From Promerops cafer (lineage: Eukaryota; Chordata; Aves; Passeriformes; Nectariniidae): a stretch of 64,000 bases of DNA. Of the stretch, positions 12,101 to 22,673 are shown piece after piece (position 1 is the stretch's first letter; the number at the start of each line of letters is the position of its first letter). The notes below the pieces were generated by a model. The model had not been told where the DNA came from, searched no databases, and saw only the letters and a list, made by a program, of their open reading frames with translations. The position numbers and the translations under genes were made by a program. The stretch lies in NCBI GenBank assembly GCA_013398275.1, contig VZSE01008348.1, positions 434,001-498,000 of the forward strand. Direction: 5' to 3'.

Positions 12101-15100
12101 TGCCTGTAAACATGTGCAAAGGACGAAAACTGGTGTAAACTTATGCTGTAGGTTTTACTGGATTCATTGCCCTTAAGAAATGCACATGGAATTTTCATGT
12201 AAACATTTTGCAGTGCTGTCCATTCTAGAGGTCATGTAACTAATTGCCTTTTTGTGATGGGGGAGGAGAAATTCTGCCATCTGGTCATTTCATTGAAACT
12301 GTGTAAAAAGCATGTTTGGGATTTGGCTCAGCAACTTACAATTCTGGTGAAATTGTTGGGACTTAAGCACTTATTTACATGTCATTGACCAGGGGACTCT
12401 TTCCTGGTAATTACGAAGGGTAATTTGAAATTAAGATAAATGTTGCATTGCAGTAAATGTATTAACTTTTCAAATTCAGCCACAGCTATGCATTACAGTA
12501 GCTTTGAAACTTCAGCCTGGGAGTTCTAAAAGCCACTTGCTGTGCCCTCTTGGCCCAGAGTTGCATGCAGCAACAACACATCACAGCCTTTTCATTTGAT
12601 ACACAGGTGCACAGTGCCAGCTCAGATGAAGATGATAGTTCTCAGATTCGTCAGTCAAGCAAAACAAAACTAACCAGTGGAACAGAGAAAGGAAAAGAAA
12701 GTAGGTTTGCAGAGCTCTACATACTGCATGCTTTGTACAGTTGTGTCCCATCAGGTGATACACTTTAATGTTGACTGTGTGGGCAGGCCAGTTCTTAGAG
12801 TAGAACTATGTTGTCCATAGATGTTGAGACACCTTGAACTGTCCAGACAGCAGCTTCTCAAATACTGTGCAGTTGTGGGAAAGTCAGTCTTGCAGATCTT
12901 GCTGTGTCACACCCAGTACCTGTTCTAGCCAAAAAAATTTGCACAGGATATAATACAGGGGTGAGGAGACCTCAAACTGGAGAGGCAGTGTTAAACTGAT
13001 GCTATTTGCACATGCATCTTGCTTCTATCTTAATTACAGTTTGTGATTCTATTGGGAATTAAGGTGGAGAATGATAAAAAATGCTATATGGGAGAAATCA
13101 GTCTGGAATGGGCTTTGAGAAGAGTGAGACACTAGGTCACTTAGAGGCACCTTGAGCAAGTGCTTTAGGCATCACAACAGGAAACAGTCATTTGATGAGA
13201 GACATGGAAAAGTTGTTTTATGGAGTTGTAGATAGCAAGGAAGCTGCTTAGATTTTGGAGGATGTGGAAAAGTGGGTGGCTAAGAGTTCAGGGCCAAACA
13301 AGGGAAAGGCTTTGGCCTTAAACTGGCATTGAGAAATAACATACATGTCCATTGACAGAATCCACCCAGCAGCAGAAGGAAGAACATCTGATGGAAATTG
13401 GACAGACTGACTCTGCTGGTGTAGAGAGTACAGGATGCAAAAGAAAGAGTCTGTCACTGCAGGGTGTTGATTGTGGCAAGTCCAGTGTGCTGGATGACAC
13501 AGGTGTTGTGAGCCCATCCAACAATGCACCCCTAAAAGCTGACTGCAAAGAAAATAGCAGGCATCCAAAACAAGATGCACTTTGTGAGGAGTCTGATGGT
13601 GATGGGATGCTTCCCAAGAATGCTAATGAAGAAAATATTTATGTACTGGATGCCACAAAAGAAGGAAATGTGGGTCGTTTTCTAAATGTAAGTAGTAAGT
13701 TGCACGGGTTCTCTTCGTTGTCTCTGCAAATACATCATTTACTTATTTAAGCTTAAACTAGAAAGTTTTTGCACATAAACAGTATGGGTGGTAGGTGCAT
13801 AACAAGAGAGGCACATGTGGTGCTCCCTGCCATCACAGGTGACTGGACAGTAGGTTGGGTCACACTGGCTGTTCATGCCTCCATAAGCTGATAATGCTAT
13901 GTACCAGCTGCAGTTTTTGGCACCACTGGGTTCCTGAGAGACATATTCTCCAGTAATGAATGATATCTTCTTCGTGATGGCCTTTTTTGGAGGTTCAGGG
14001 AGCAAATAGCACATTTTGTTGAGCAACATACCTTCTCCCAGCTTTGTTTACTTTGTTTCCCAGCCATTGTAAATTCTAGTTTGTGCTGGTTTAGGACAGG
14101 TGTTGTGTTGTTGTACAAAACTTCCCTGCTGTTCAGTCCAGTTCAGAAAGTTGTGTCACACTGGGTACATGTTTGCTAACTAAGTCTTTCAACTTTGACT
14201 TGACAAGAAATACATAGCAATCAATTGCCAAGTACCTCCAGCTAAGACAAATGGTCCATAGACACATCTGCAAGTACTCTGCAAATAATATATTTCTCTT
14301 CATTGGCATGAATGTCTTACAGCAAAGCCCTTGCATGTGTTTAAGCTGTTCTTCCTTGCAGAGGTAATATGGCGTTAATATTAGTAGTGTATCTTGCAGA
14401 AACCTTCCTTCTGCTCCCATGAGCATACACAAGTTCCTACATGCACCTCAGTGACCTTTAACATCCTGTACTTGGCCAAGACTTAGTCATGTAATCCATT
14501 GCTTGCTCCCTAGCACTGCTGCCCTGGCAATGGCATTGGATGATAAACTTTCCATGTGGGCTGGAGAAGGGAAGGAAGAAACTGCCTTTACTGGTGACAG
14601 ATACCTGTCACAAAATAGTTTTTTCAGCCAACCATGTGGTGTTGGACTGTTTCTAATTCAAATTTTCTGTTTTACAGCACAGCTGCTGCCCAAATCTCTT
14701 TGCACAAAGTGTGTTTGTAGAAACTCACAACAGAAGTTTTCCATGGGTGGCATTCTTCACAAACAGGTGAATTTCTGGAAGTTTAATGTTGTTCATTAAA
14801 GGCACTAGGAGGAAAAAAAACACTGCTTGCTTATTAGGGCATAATTACACTGAGGGGTGGGACAGATGCTTAGATCATAAAAGCACAAAACTACCTTCTT
14901 ATCGGTGACTTCTTATTGTGCACTAAAGACAGAAGAAATGCAGCTCACTGGTTATGACTAATGAGTTTTGCTTCAGTTTTGCACTGAAATGTAAAGTAGG
15001 GAAGGTTAATTTTGATGTGTCCACTTCAGTGATAGTCTTCTTCAGTAGAGCAATAGGTTTACCTCAGCAAGGCCATTCGGAAAGCCAAGATTCACTCATC

Positions 15101-16887
15101 CCACTGTTGTGTCTCAAGGAATGGCCACCAGATCTGTGTCCCATAGGGCAGGATTGAACCCCACAGGATGAGACACTCTGTGGGCCAAACAAGCTGGCTT
15201 CAGTCCTTTTCCTCACAGCTATCAAGACAAGCAGGACTTTGTGTAGCCCAGCATGTCGTGGGGATGTGACAATAGGATACTCAGAGGTGAAAATTTGTTC
15301 TGAAAGTAAAAGATGCAGATATTTCCTTAGTGTCTAACAGAAAGAGAGGTACAGAGAGCTGGTGCCAGCGAGACACAATATGGCAGCAGCTCAGCCCAGG
15401 AGAGGAAAGATGAATTGTATGAATGAAGTTAGCTGACATGCATGCGAGCAGTAGTACTAGGTGAGAACAGAACAGAGAGGAGAGCCTTTGTGCCAACAAA
15501 CCAGTTCTAGGGAATGCTGATCTCCTGTGGAGCCTTGCAACTCTGCTCCATACTGACACAGATGCTGTGGATTGCACTGGGGAGGTCTCCAAGAACTGTG
15601 AAGACAATGTTTTGAAATATGTCTAAAAAAATATTTTGTTTTAGCTAGAGTGTTTCTTGCTCGAGTACTCGGTAAAGGAGTGGAGTGGAGACTGAGGCCA
15701 CTGGAGAGAGATAAGTCACCAGCAAAGACACTTAGGGAAGAAGATTTTTTGAAGGAGAGTTCCCCTCACTGGCTCATCCATTTTCTGTGCATCACCCTTT
15801 TACAACTTGTCTAAATTAAGGACTTCATCTGGATCATTGAGCTTAATTGTGTACCTTCCATGAACTTGCCCAGTCACCTTTTTATTTGTTTTATGTGTCT
15901 GGCCTCTAGACGATCTCAAGTCAGCAAGTCCCAGGCTGCAATTACGGGCTGTATGAAAAGTCCTCATTGTTTGTCGTCAGTCAGCTGCCTGGGAATTCAC
16001 TGGATGTCCCCTATACCATAACCAGTGAGAAACATCAGAGAATTACTCTCTTTATCACAACATTCATATTTTATTACATTTTCCATCAGTTGTCCCTCAG
16101 CATCATAGTCTCAGGTATTTAGTTTGGCATTCATTTTGGACAATGAATTTCCTACCTTAGGCATTTCTTCTATTTTACTACCAGAATAGCTGGTCCATGA
16201 GGAGCAGGTGTTTAATTCTGAGTTTTGGGCTTTGTGCACATAGTGCAATTGCATTAAAAGGTAGCTTGTCAGACCAAAGATGACAGTCTTCAACAACATA
16301 TCTAGAGATCTGTTCAAACTTCAGTGTACTCTACATAGGAAAAATAACAAAACAGTGTTATTTATTTAGATGTATCACTTAACGTGGTTTTCCTTTTTTG
16401 TTTTGTCTTGGTTTTTTTTTTGTTTTGTTGTTTGTTGTTTTGTTTTTGGTTTTTTGTTTGGTTGGCTTTGGTTTTGGTGGGGTTTTTTTGTTTGTTTGAT
16501 TTTTGTTTCCCAGAATTTCCCTCTAAGTTAGAGCACATTGTTTAGACTCCAACCCTATTTACAATCTCCATAGCAATTTCCATAGGCAAAGCAGCATGAG
16601 TGTTCCAGTGACTCCTTGTATCCCTTGTTTCCCTCCCAACAAGATGCCTGTGTGATGCTCCCTGCCCACTATAATTTTTGGGTTTGCATGTATGTTGTTG
16701 GTGACAAATTGTTAGAACAGTACTGTTTCATTCAGTTCAAGCAAATTGACTGAGTGTTTTATTTCTTAGACATGTGAAAGCTGGAACCGAACTCACGTGG
16801 GATTATGGTTATGAAGCTGGAAGCATGCCAGAGACAGAGATTTCCTGTCACTGTGGAGTTCAGAAGTGCAGGAAAAAAACCTTATAG
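139..16887 (+). CDS. SETDB2: SETDB2, histone-lysine N-methyltransferase with MBD and bifurcated SET (14 coding exons)
   Basis: Coding exons: 139-154, 1111-1170, 3472-3594, 5003-5068, 5646-5748, 6365-6931, 8422-8541, 9523-9692, 10463-10685, 11557-11641, 12607-12700, 13359-13687, 14678-14766, 16770-16887. All junctions are GT-AG and stay in frame, giving 2163 nt and 720 residues; the human protein is about 719. An MBD lies at about 172-240, pre-SET cysteines at about 300-375, and the first SET segment at about 376-410. A poorly conserved acidic/serine-rich insert runs to about 640, followed by the second SET segment with NHSC (652-655) and ELTWDYGYE (689-697), then a CxCxxxxC post-SET cluster (708-715). 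The family is nuclear and is reported to methylate H3K9 and repress transcription. The start ATG has A at -3 and G at +4. Nothing is broken and the catalytic motifs are present. Confidence 0.95.
177..196. repeat. (TA)n microsatellite
   Basis: A short alternating TA run lies just inside SETDB2 intron 1. It is probably length-polymorphic. Confidence 0.8.
390..554 (+). repeat. CR1 LINE 3'-end fragment (sense) in SETDB2 intron 1
   Basis: The sequence runs from a GGCTGCCCA-like stretch through TGGACTGGATGATCTCAGAGG to a TTCCAACCT...GATTCCGTGATTC tail. This is the diagnostic avian CR1 3' end with its degenerate ATTCTRTG-type tail. It is a 5'-truncated copy. Confidence 0.85.
1111..1170 (+). CDS. 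SETDB2: SETDB2 coding exon 2
   Basis: A 60-base exon lies between CTCTTGCAG and GTAATA. It reads MLCDFFEEENRTSSREESTE with the flanking split codons. It is acidic and has no clear match in the human N-terminus, so it may be bird-specific or alternatively spliced. Confidence 0.7.
3472..3594 (+). CDS. SETDB2: SETDB2 coding exon 3
   Basis: The exon lies between CATTTCAG and GTTTGA and reads GDVKMFWTQLGG...VDVIFEQVQNVLLLLKEK. It matches the conserved N-terminal helix region of human SETDB2 (FIFEQVQNVLQSLKQK). Confidence 0.93.
5003..5068 (+). CDS. SETDB2: SETDB2 coding exon 4
   Basis: A 66-base exon lies between TTTGCATAG and GTATGT. It reads ECWQAWALVNEANLGDLLTL, aligning with the human AMILVNEATI stretch. 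Confidence 0.88.
5646..5748 (+). CDS. SETDB2: SETDB2 coding exon 5
   Basis: A 103-base exon lies between TTTTTTTCAG and GTCGGT. It encodes an acidic linker with low conservation (VSDELNGDGAQETKCKLQPL and onward). It is supported by frame continuity with exons 4 and 6. Confidence 0.85.
6365..6931 (+). CDS. SETDB2: SETDB2 coding exon 6 (MBD and start of pre-SET)
   Basis: This is the largest coding exon (567 bases). It holds the MBD core (FQRRHAK, PCGRSLRSFRDV, ETECNFLFVDHFSFNTYV), the FDISNGAESVPISFCN segment and the first pre-SET cysteines (SCDCTDGC). The donor GTAGGTAG has two overlapping GTAG units, so a 4-nt shift is possible, but only the first keeps the frame into exon 7. Confidence 0.97.
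8310..8335. repeat. (GT)n microsatellite
   Basis: An uninterrupted TG dinucleotide run of about 13 units lies in SETDB2 intron 6, roughly 85 bases upstream of the exon 7 acceptor. Confidence 0.95.
8422..8541 (+). CDS. SETDB2: SETDB2 coding exon 7 (pre-SET)
   Basis: The exon lies between TTTTTAG and GTAAGA. It encodes KCACLQLTARGCSTIPLS then YRYKRLEGPVPSG, continuing the pre-SET zinc cluster. Confidence 0.96.
9523..9692 (+). CDS. SETDB2: SETDB2 coding exon 8 (pre-SET end, SET start)
   Basis: The exon lies between TTGTGCCAG and GTAGTA. It encodes IYECSVLCRCDKLMCQNRVV (last pre-SET cysteines) and GWGVRCLDDIDKGTFVCTYSG, the first SET strand region that carries the cofactor-binding GWG motif. 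Confidence 0.97.
9976..10258 (-). repeat. CR1 LINE 3'-end fragment (antisense) in SETDB2 intron 8
   Basis: It begins with AATCATAGAATGGTTTGGGTTGGAAGGGACC, read here in parts, which is the reverse complement of the CR1 3' end. It continues through the usual CR1 3' region (CTTCTCTGGGCAACTTGTGCC, TTTAAAGCCATTGTC). It is 5'-truncated on the minus strand. Confidence 0.93.
10463..10685 (+). CDS. SETDB2: SETDB2 coding exon 9 (SET insertion)
   Basis: The exon lies between TTTCTTTCAG and GTAAGT, with a run of 15 A upstream of its polypyrimidine tract. It encodes the start of the insert that splits the SET domain, including SSKKRKL (human FSKKRKL), a likely nuclear localisation signal. Confidence 0.93.
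11557..11641 (+). CDS. SETDB2: SETDB2 coding exon 10 (SET insertion)
   Basis: An 85-base exon lies between CTGTACAG and GTAATA and reads VHLKNSSNATVRRPRTRTLI and on to HQLKM. It is weakly conserved and supported by frame and splice sites. Confidence 0.85.
12607..12700 (+). CDS. SETDB2: SETDB2 coding exon 11 (SET insertion)
   Basis: A 94-base exon lies between ATACACAG and GTAGGT. It encodes a Ser/Asp-rich stretch (SASSDEDDSSQIRQSSK) with several casein-kinase-2-like sites. It is supported by frame continuity. Confidence 0.85.
13359..13687 (+). CDS. SETDB2: SETDB2 coding exon 12 (SET insertion end, SET-C start)
   Basis: A 329-base exon lies between ATTGACAG and GTAAGT. It ends in IYVLDATKEGNVGRFLN, the start of the second SET segment. 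The intron falls between N652 and H653 of the catalytic NHSC motif. Confidence 0.95.
14678..14766 (+). CDS. SETDB2: SETDB2 coding exon 13 (SET-C, HSC motif)
   Basis: The exon lies between TTTTACAG and GTGAAT. It reads HSCCPNLFAQSVFVETHNRS then FPWVAFFTN, completing the NHSC motif that binds the cofactor and forms the pseudoknot. Confidence 0.97.
16387..16508 (+). repeat. T/G-rich low-complexity tract (SETDB2 intron 13)
   Basis: About 120 bases are built almost only of TTTG, TTG and TTGG units, with scarcely any A or C. On the SETDB2 transcript it would be a U/G-rich stretch. Confidence 0.9.
16770..16887 (+). CDS. SETDB2: SETDB2 coding exon 14 (SET-C, post-SET, stop)
   Basis: The exon lies after ATTTCTTAG. 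It encodes HVKAGTELTWDYGYEAG and the post-SET cluster ISCHCGVQKCRKK, ending in TAG at 16885-16887. Confidence 0.97.
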
Positions 16888-18093
16888 GCAAAGCTTTCCT
16901 ACTGTCAACACATCTTGTACCTGGGGATCTATATGCTGGAAGGGATGACTACTCAGCAAACAGCCCTCAAGTCCGTGGTGCTAATTGCATTCAACTAAAA
17001 TGCCTTTCACCTGATGATTTTTTAAATTTACATTTAAATGTCACTTTTGTAGTTTACAGAATTAGAACTGTTTACCCTAAGAACAGGCATCAAACCTTTC
17101 CTAGGTAATTTCTTTTCTCCTGGTCTTCCTCCTCCCTGCTTCTAATCCACAAGCAAAGTTCATAGTGCACTGGAAGAATTTCTGCTCCATGCCATCTGCA
17201 GCAGAGACACGACTGGTGAGAGCAACAGTTCCTTGGTGCTTTCTGTGCCACTCCACAGTGCTGAGTTAGCAAAACTCAGGTTTCTGAAACTCATTATGAA
17301 TGCATGACTGCCTGTCTGGGCACTAGGAATTGTTATAATACACCTAAGCCTGTTGGATCCAGTGGGACAGATAGTCCTGAACAGAGAACTAAACAGAACA
17401 GTTCTGCAGAGCTGTGTTTGTGCTACAAAATGAGCTGGACAAGTCCTGCTGCAGCTGGAGAGAAATGACTGGGTTTTGTTGGATTGCACTCCTCTCCACA
17501 TTTGTGACACAGAGAAATCATTGAGAAATCCAGTGTACCTCATCTCAGTGCCATATTGTGTATGGGATAGGTGGGCCACAGAACTCCTTAGCACATGGTT
17601 TGTTGGTAAGAGAGAAACAAGCTACATTAGGAGACACAGTGTGCAGATGCAGGAGGTGGCTCTGAAATGGAGCAAGGGATGGGTGTGCAGGTGTGTTTCT
17701 TTTGAATGTGCTGCAGCCTTGGGCAAGTAAGGAGGTGTCGAAGGTGAGCAATTTAGATGCTAGAAGAACCATGCCAAAGGTTTCAAAACAAGTGGTTTTA
17801 TTAAAAATGTTGTAAAAGTAAGACTTAACATAGTTTGATAGCAAAGTTTACTCTGTTACTGCAGAGGATAGGATAGTGATTTAAAGTTACCAATACAAAA
17901 TCTAGTGGCACCATAATACAAGGCTGCATGTGACATTGGTTGCTTACCAGAGACCTGCAGCTGATCAGGGGTCTCAGCCTCGGGGAGTAACATTGAGAGC
18001 ATCCCAGCTCACAGGGAGATCACTGCCATACAGCCAGTTGATTAGCAGGAGAGCTAAAAAAAGGCTCACTCAGGCTGTCATTTATGGAATAAA
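16888..18093 (+). other. SETDB2: Probable SETDB2 3'UTR
   Basis: There is no further coding frame after the SETDB2 stop. ATTAAA occurs at 17800-17805 and AATAAA at 18088-18093, both candidate poly(A) signals. Which one is used cannot be told from sequence. Confidence 0.5.
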
Positions 18094-20545
18094 GTGGTTG
18101 GCTTGAAGTCAAATTACCTTTGTTGGAGAAGGTAAACATGAGAGTCTTGTACCTGCACTTTTCTTTGTTCCTTGATAAATGAGTCTTGCAAGAACCACCC
18201 ACTATTCATGTGTTAATTGCATGGTTGGTATCTCAGATTCCAAGTCTATATGCCTCAGTGCTCACCATGTCACCCTGCTCCTGTGGGGGTTTTCAGAGAA
18301 ATGGTTGGAACAAATGAAGGTCTTGGCCTGGCCTATACTGCAAAATGAAAGAGAAGCAGGAACCAGTTCTCAGCCCTGAGGCCAAGAGGCAATGGATGTC
18401 TTATGCACGCATGGCTTAGGGTTCTGTTTTAATTGGGTTGTATCTGTGCTGTGTAACTGTGGACAAACATGGTATCTGTGGCCCTGAGTGGTTTTTTTTC
18501 AGTTTGTTTTGGATGCTTCAAGCTTAAAAATCATGGAGTTGTATTGCAACACTGGATGCTCTTGAATTTTTCAAGTTTCATCATGCATGAGGCATTTCAG
18601 CCTGTTAAAAGTGGACCTTTAACAGAGATAACAGACCTGTGAACCGTTCTGCTTACAGTGAAACCTCAGATCTTCTCTCCCTCAGCTCTGCCAGTTTGAC
18701 ACATCCATCAAGCAAACCTCTCCTCAGCTTTGATCCCTGTCATCACACTCTGGGTTGTGTGGGCTTTCACCACCCATCTTCAGGGATAAATGCAGAAGAG
18801 CAGAGTTACCCCAGTGTTGGTGCAGTACCTCTTCAGAAGGTCAGAGCCACCCACTCTTGCCCTAATCAGCCCCTCTGTCACTGTAGCCCCTGTGTGAACT
18901 GAAGACAGCACTCAGCCCAGTTGCTTTTTGCTTCGTTGAAGATCTGTCTCTACTCAGAAGGAATATGCCTTGGGGGAGCATCTTTCAGCATTAACCAGAG
19001 GCATGCCAAGGTGTATGACAAACCCATGGGTAACCCAGGAGTGGTATTAGCCTTTTAAACAAATGAAAATGCAGAAAACATTTGTGTCTATGCTTGACTT
19101 GAATGTGGAAAAGAAGATGGGAATGTTGTTAAACCATCAGGAGGGCGGGAAAAGAAGGTACATTTTACTGCTGTTGGTTATATATTCCAAATCAGTGGTA
19201 GGAATGAATGATACTGGGCGGGTGAGAAAAAGCCTGGTTTCTTAATGCAGGAAAACAGACCTGATCTTTCAAAAGAGGCAGCACTTACTTGCTCCATGTG
19301 GTCTGCAACTATGGGAGAGCCTGCTGTGAGTGTAGATGTCACAGAAGGCATGTGTATGAGACGGGGATTTTTGGTTAGCTGGGTTTATCAGGTCTATCTC
19401 CAGGCTGGTGCTTCTTCGTTTTCCTCCTCCAGACCAGAGATCATAACCTATCCATGAGCAAAATCACCTTAACAAGGTGTGATTTCTGCCTGCTTCTGTA
19501 GTATTACTAGAACATGTTCTGCTGAGGGTGTCCTGCAAGTATCCTCTGCAGGTAGTGACCACAGGAGTGCTCACCTGAGATCTCTCTGCTCTGCTGACCA
19601 CTCCTCTGCTTGTCACAGCTCACAGATGGAGATATTTCTGAGCAGAGCCCCTTGTGTCACCCGTGCTTTAGCAGAGCAGTGTGTAGAAGCACCGAGCACA
19701 AGCACTGATGGAAAAACAGGTGAAGATATTCCAAGTGAAGTACTCAAAAGTACCTGTGGAATGACACATTTGGGACTTCTCATCAGCCTGTCAGGGGCAT
19801 CATAAATGAAGAGTGCCTGATGGGAATTAGTTGCATTGAGATGTGAATCGCAGCTCGTACGGTGAGCAAGATGGTCCCTATGGAGGGACAGTAGGGATAT
19901 GAGGATGTATAAGGGCTCCATGGTAATAAGTATTAGCACCCAAGATAGGCATACAAATGCAAAGACAGCTGAAGATCACTTACAGCGTAAGTATAAAAGA
20001 AACTGGACTGGAGCATATTAACTGATTCCTTTTTTTTTTTTGCCAAAAAATCACTAAGCATTAATTTCCAGCTCTTTGTATTTCACAGAACTATATGGCT
20101 TGATAATGCAGCAGTTTGGAGGAAGAGCTCACAAGGGTTTTGGACTTGATTTTCCTCCACAGAGAATTTTTTCCTGTGTTGAAGAAGAGACTTCTGTTAG
20201 GAAGATTTTACTAGTTTAAGATTTATGCACCTGTGGGTGCTTGAATCATGTTGACTCATTTGAGTATCATCTAGGTAAGAGATCTGGGAATTGGAATTGT
20301 GTAGCAGCATTTGGCTAATTGATACAATCTAATTCCAAGCCTGGACACAGGAATTGATCTAAGGTCTGGTATGCTGCATCTGGGCAGGTGCGAAGGGATT
20401 TGGGAAACCAGCTGGAATGATGCTAGCAGTGCTGAAAACCCAAAGTTCATCTAGCTGGTAAAGGGAAATTATCTTGGAAGCTCCATGTTGTGTTTGGTGT
20501 GGCCTCCTGATGAGCCAGAACATGGCTGTTAGTGTGGCTGATGAG
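18094..20545. other. SETDB2-PHF11 intergenic stretch, no gene seen
   Basis: The open frames here are short and lack family resemblance or splice support. I see no clear repeat apart from a short T run near 20030. It could include extended SETDB2 3'UTR. Confidence 0.5.
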
Positions 20546-20549
20546 CTCA

Positions 20550-20739
20550 CTGGGGGAGGTTCAACAAGACCAAGTGCCAGGTCCTGCACTTGGGTCACAA
20601 CAACCCCAGGCAGTGCTGCAGGCTGGGGAAAGAGTGTGTGGAAAGATGCCCAGCAGAAAAGGCCCTGGGGGTGTTGGTCGACAGCAGCTGAACATGAGTG
20701 TGGCCAGGTGGCCAAGAAGGCCAATGGCATCCTGGCCTG
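20550..20739 (+). repeat. CR1 LINE, 5' piece of a copy split by an LTR element
   Basis: It matches CR1 ORF2 end and 3' region (GTCCTGCACTTGGGTCACAA, GTGGCCAAGAAGGCCAATGG). It stops inside the CR1 phrase GGCCTG|TATCAG. The same copy resumes at 22674. Confidence 0.9.
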
Positions 20740-20900
20740 TGTGAGAAACAAAGCCCAGTCCTCCAAATTTTAAGAGTTTAATAAGGGATAATAAGGAAGA
20801 GATCAATAAAGCAACAGGAGCAGCGCTGGGTGCATGGCAACAGCCAAAAGCACACCCAATTCTTTAGCAAGCAGTCCTTTATACTGTTGCAGTTGCATTA
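20740..20900 (-). repeat. LTR end a (minus orientation)
   Basis: On the minus strand the order is a TATA box (CAGTATAAAGG, 20876-20886), a GTGTGCTTTTGGCTGTTGCC stretch, TTATTAAACTC, and the CACA terminus at 20740. This is the layout of U3 end, R and U5. The upstream LTR boundary was not found. Confidence 0.65.
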
Positions 20901-21248
20901 CTTCCCCAAATGACTTTGCACATTTCTTGGAGCCTGTTTACCACAACTCTGCCTCAGGTTGCCACAGCATTGCATAAGTGCACAGCTGCAGTCTCCAAGG
21001 GTCCATCAGAGAGGCAGTCCGGTGGTCTTCTGATGCCACTTTAGACTTGGTGTTCTCCTTTGATGGTATTTTGTTCTCTGCCTTCGCTATCTTGGTGGTA
21101 TAAATAACTATGTAGTTGTTGGCTTTCACTATTATGTATTGGCTTTTGCAAATTGTTAAAGTGGATGCTGTGTTGTGCATTACAATGTTAACTTTTGCAG
21201 AAGTAGCTGTAGTTGTGAAATAATAACTAATACTTTTATTTTTGTAAC

Positions 21249-21440
21249 TGTGAAAAACGAGGTTCACTTCTGGTAAGATATAAAAGGTTTAAGAATAAAG
21301 ACAATAGGAGACAGACATAAAGCAAATGGTTAGTACAGCCAGGTGCCTTGGCATTCAGCCAAGAAGCACACCTTAAATCCAAGAAGCATTCCCTTATATA
21401 TGTTTTTACTAATTCCCCCCCTTCTTTCATCTGGTAAATC
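21249..21440 (-). repeat. LTR end b (minus orientation, diverged)
   Basis: It begins TGTGAAAAACGAGG on the plus strand and shares the GGTGC..TTGGC..CAGCCAA-AAGCACAC core with LTR end a. A TATATAAGGG box lies at 21391-21400. TAAC precedes it at 21245-21248 and also follows a CA at 21735-21738, a possible 4-bp duplication that would give a length near 486 bp. Confidence 0.55.
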
Positions 21441-22499
21441 AGCATTTTCTTATCTTCTTCTGTCAGTCTGAATCTTCTTATGTTGCTAGTCTGTGCATTC
21501 TTCTAATCAATAATTATCTTCTCCTGTATTCAGCTGTCATTTCTATCTGGACAGATGAATCTCCTGTTTATTTTGTACTTTCCTGAGTTAGCAAAAGCTT
21601 TTCTTCACATCCTGCTATTTTTAAGCTTTGTCAACAACAAAAGAAACTATATTCATACAATAAAGTTTTTTAACATTATACATATAGCATTCACTTCAAC
21701 ATTAGTGAAAAGCCAGTAATATAATCCATACTCATAACATATAGTTAGGGTTACGTGCATTAACTTATACATTATTCAAACATTTCTTTGAGTTTAGGTG
21801 TCACAGTGGTCTATTGTTTTCCAAGTCTTCCCATCTTGGCTTGTCTTTATGGCATCAATAAATTTTGGGTGACTTGTTTTCACTCTCTCCTTGAGAAAAG
21901 TTATGTGTCTTCCTCCCCTCTTCCAGGCATTTCCTCCCATCTGCTATTCTGGTTTGTGTTACTGTTGTCTTATCACATGGATAGGTCAGAAAAAAGATAA
22001 CCTTACATATTTTAGTCAAACAAAGGACCCACACGGCTAGCAATACATACTTAACTTACGAGATTACAAGCGACCAAAATCATAATTTAGACTAGATTTA
22101 AATACTTAGGATCAACAACATACAAATGTGAAAGCCAACATTATTATATGTGGTTATAACAGTAACTAACTGACAATAATGAGAATAACTCAATTACATT
22201 TGTAAAATGGCTAATGTTGATTTAAAGTACTTGTGGAAATAGCTAAAACCGTCTGCATGGTGAGATAAGATTTGAGGACCGGATGTGATGAGGACCCCTG
22301 CTACTGACTCTTCGGCTGCCAGTAACTATTGCCTGCTGAAACCACGGAACAGGGCCATTGTGAGGAAGTGACACACAACCCTCAAAACCACATCCATGAT
22401 TACTGCACATACTCTAAAAGGGCGGGTCAGGGGTTGAACCAAGCTAAATAATTACCAGAACATGTAAACGAGTTCAAAGAAATATTTGAGTGTGTTTAA

Positions 22500-22673
22500 T
22501 CTTTATGAATATGTATTTGACCAGTGCAATAGAAAAAAGTATATAAGAAGAGTTACTATAGTTAGCCGATGTGCCTCTGGCCAAAGCCAAGCACCCAGTG
22601 CTGTTACTGATTTGTCCCTTTTATCCCTTATTAAACTTCTAAAAATTTTGAAAAGTGGGGTTCATTTCTCACA
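22500..22673 (+). repeat. LTR end c (plus orientation)
   Basis: It holds a TATA box (AGTATATAAGAAG, about 22538-22550), then CCAAGCACCCAGTGCTGTTA, CCCTTATTAAACTTC (poly(A)-signal-like) and the TTTCTCACA terminus. It is homologous in inverted orientation to LTR end a. Its U3 start, perhaps near 22270-22360, is uncertain. Confidence 0.65.

Larger units (their letters stand above)
20740..22673. mobile_element. LTR-retroelement mosaic with inverted terminal LTR ends, inserted in CR1
   Basis: The block starts TGTGAGAAAC and ends TTTCTCACA. It is flanked by CCTG at 20736-20739 and 22674-22677, a 4-bp target-site duplication that rebuilds the CR1 word GGCCTGTATCAG. The left end and the reverse complement of the right end are homologous for over 100 bases (shared GTTTAATAAGGGATAA and CACCCAG-GCTGTT segments), so the two terminal LTR ends point in opposite directions. 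A third related end starts at 21249 in the same orientation as the left one. Each has a TATA-like box, an ATTAAA or AATAAA-like signal and a TG/CA terminus in the expected order. I see no retroviral gene frame. It is an old, non-coding relic; how it arose is inference. Confidence 0.75.

Noticed and set aside
18179..19805. Open frames between SETDB2 and PHF11 as possible extra genes
   Set aside because: They are short, lack splice support, show no domain motifs and have ordinary non-coding composition.
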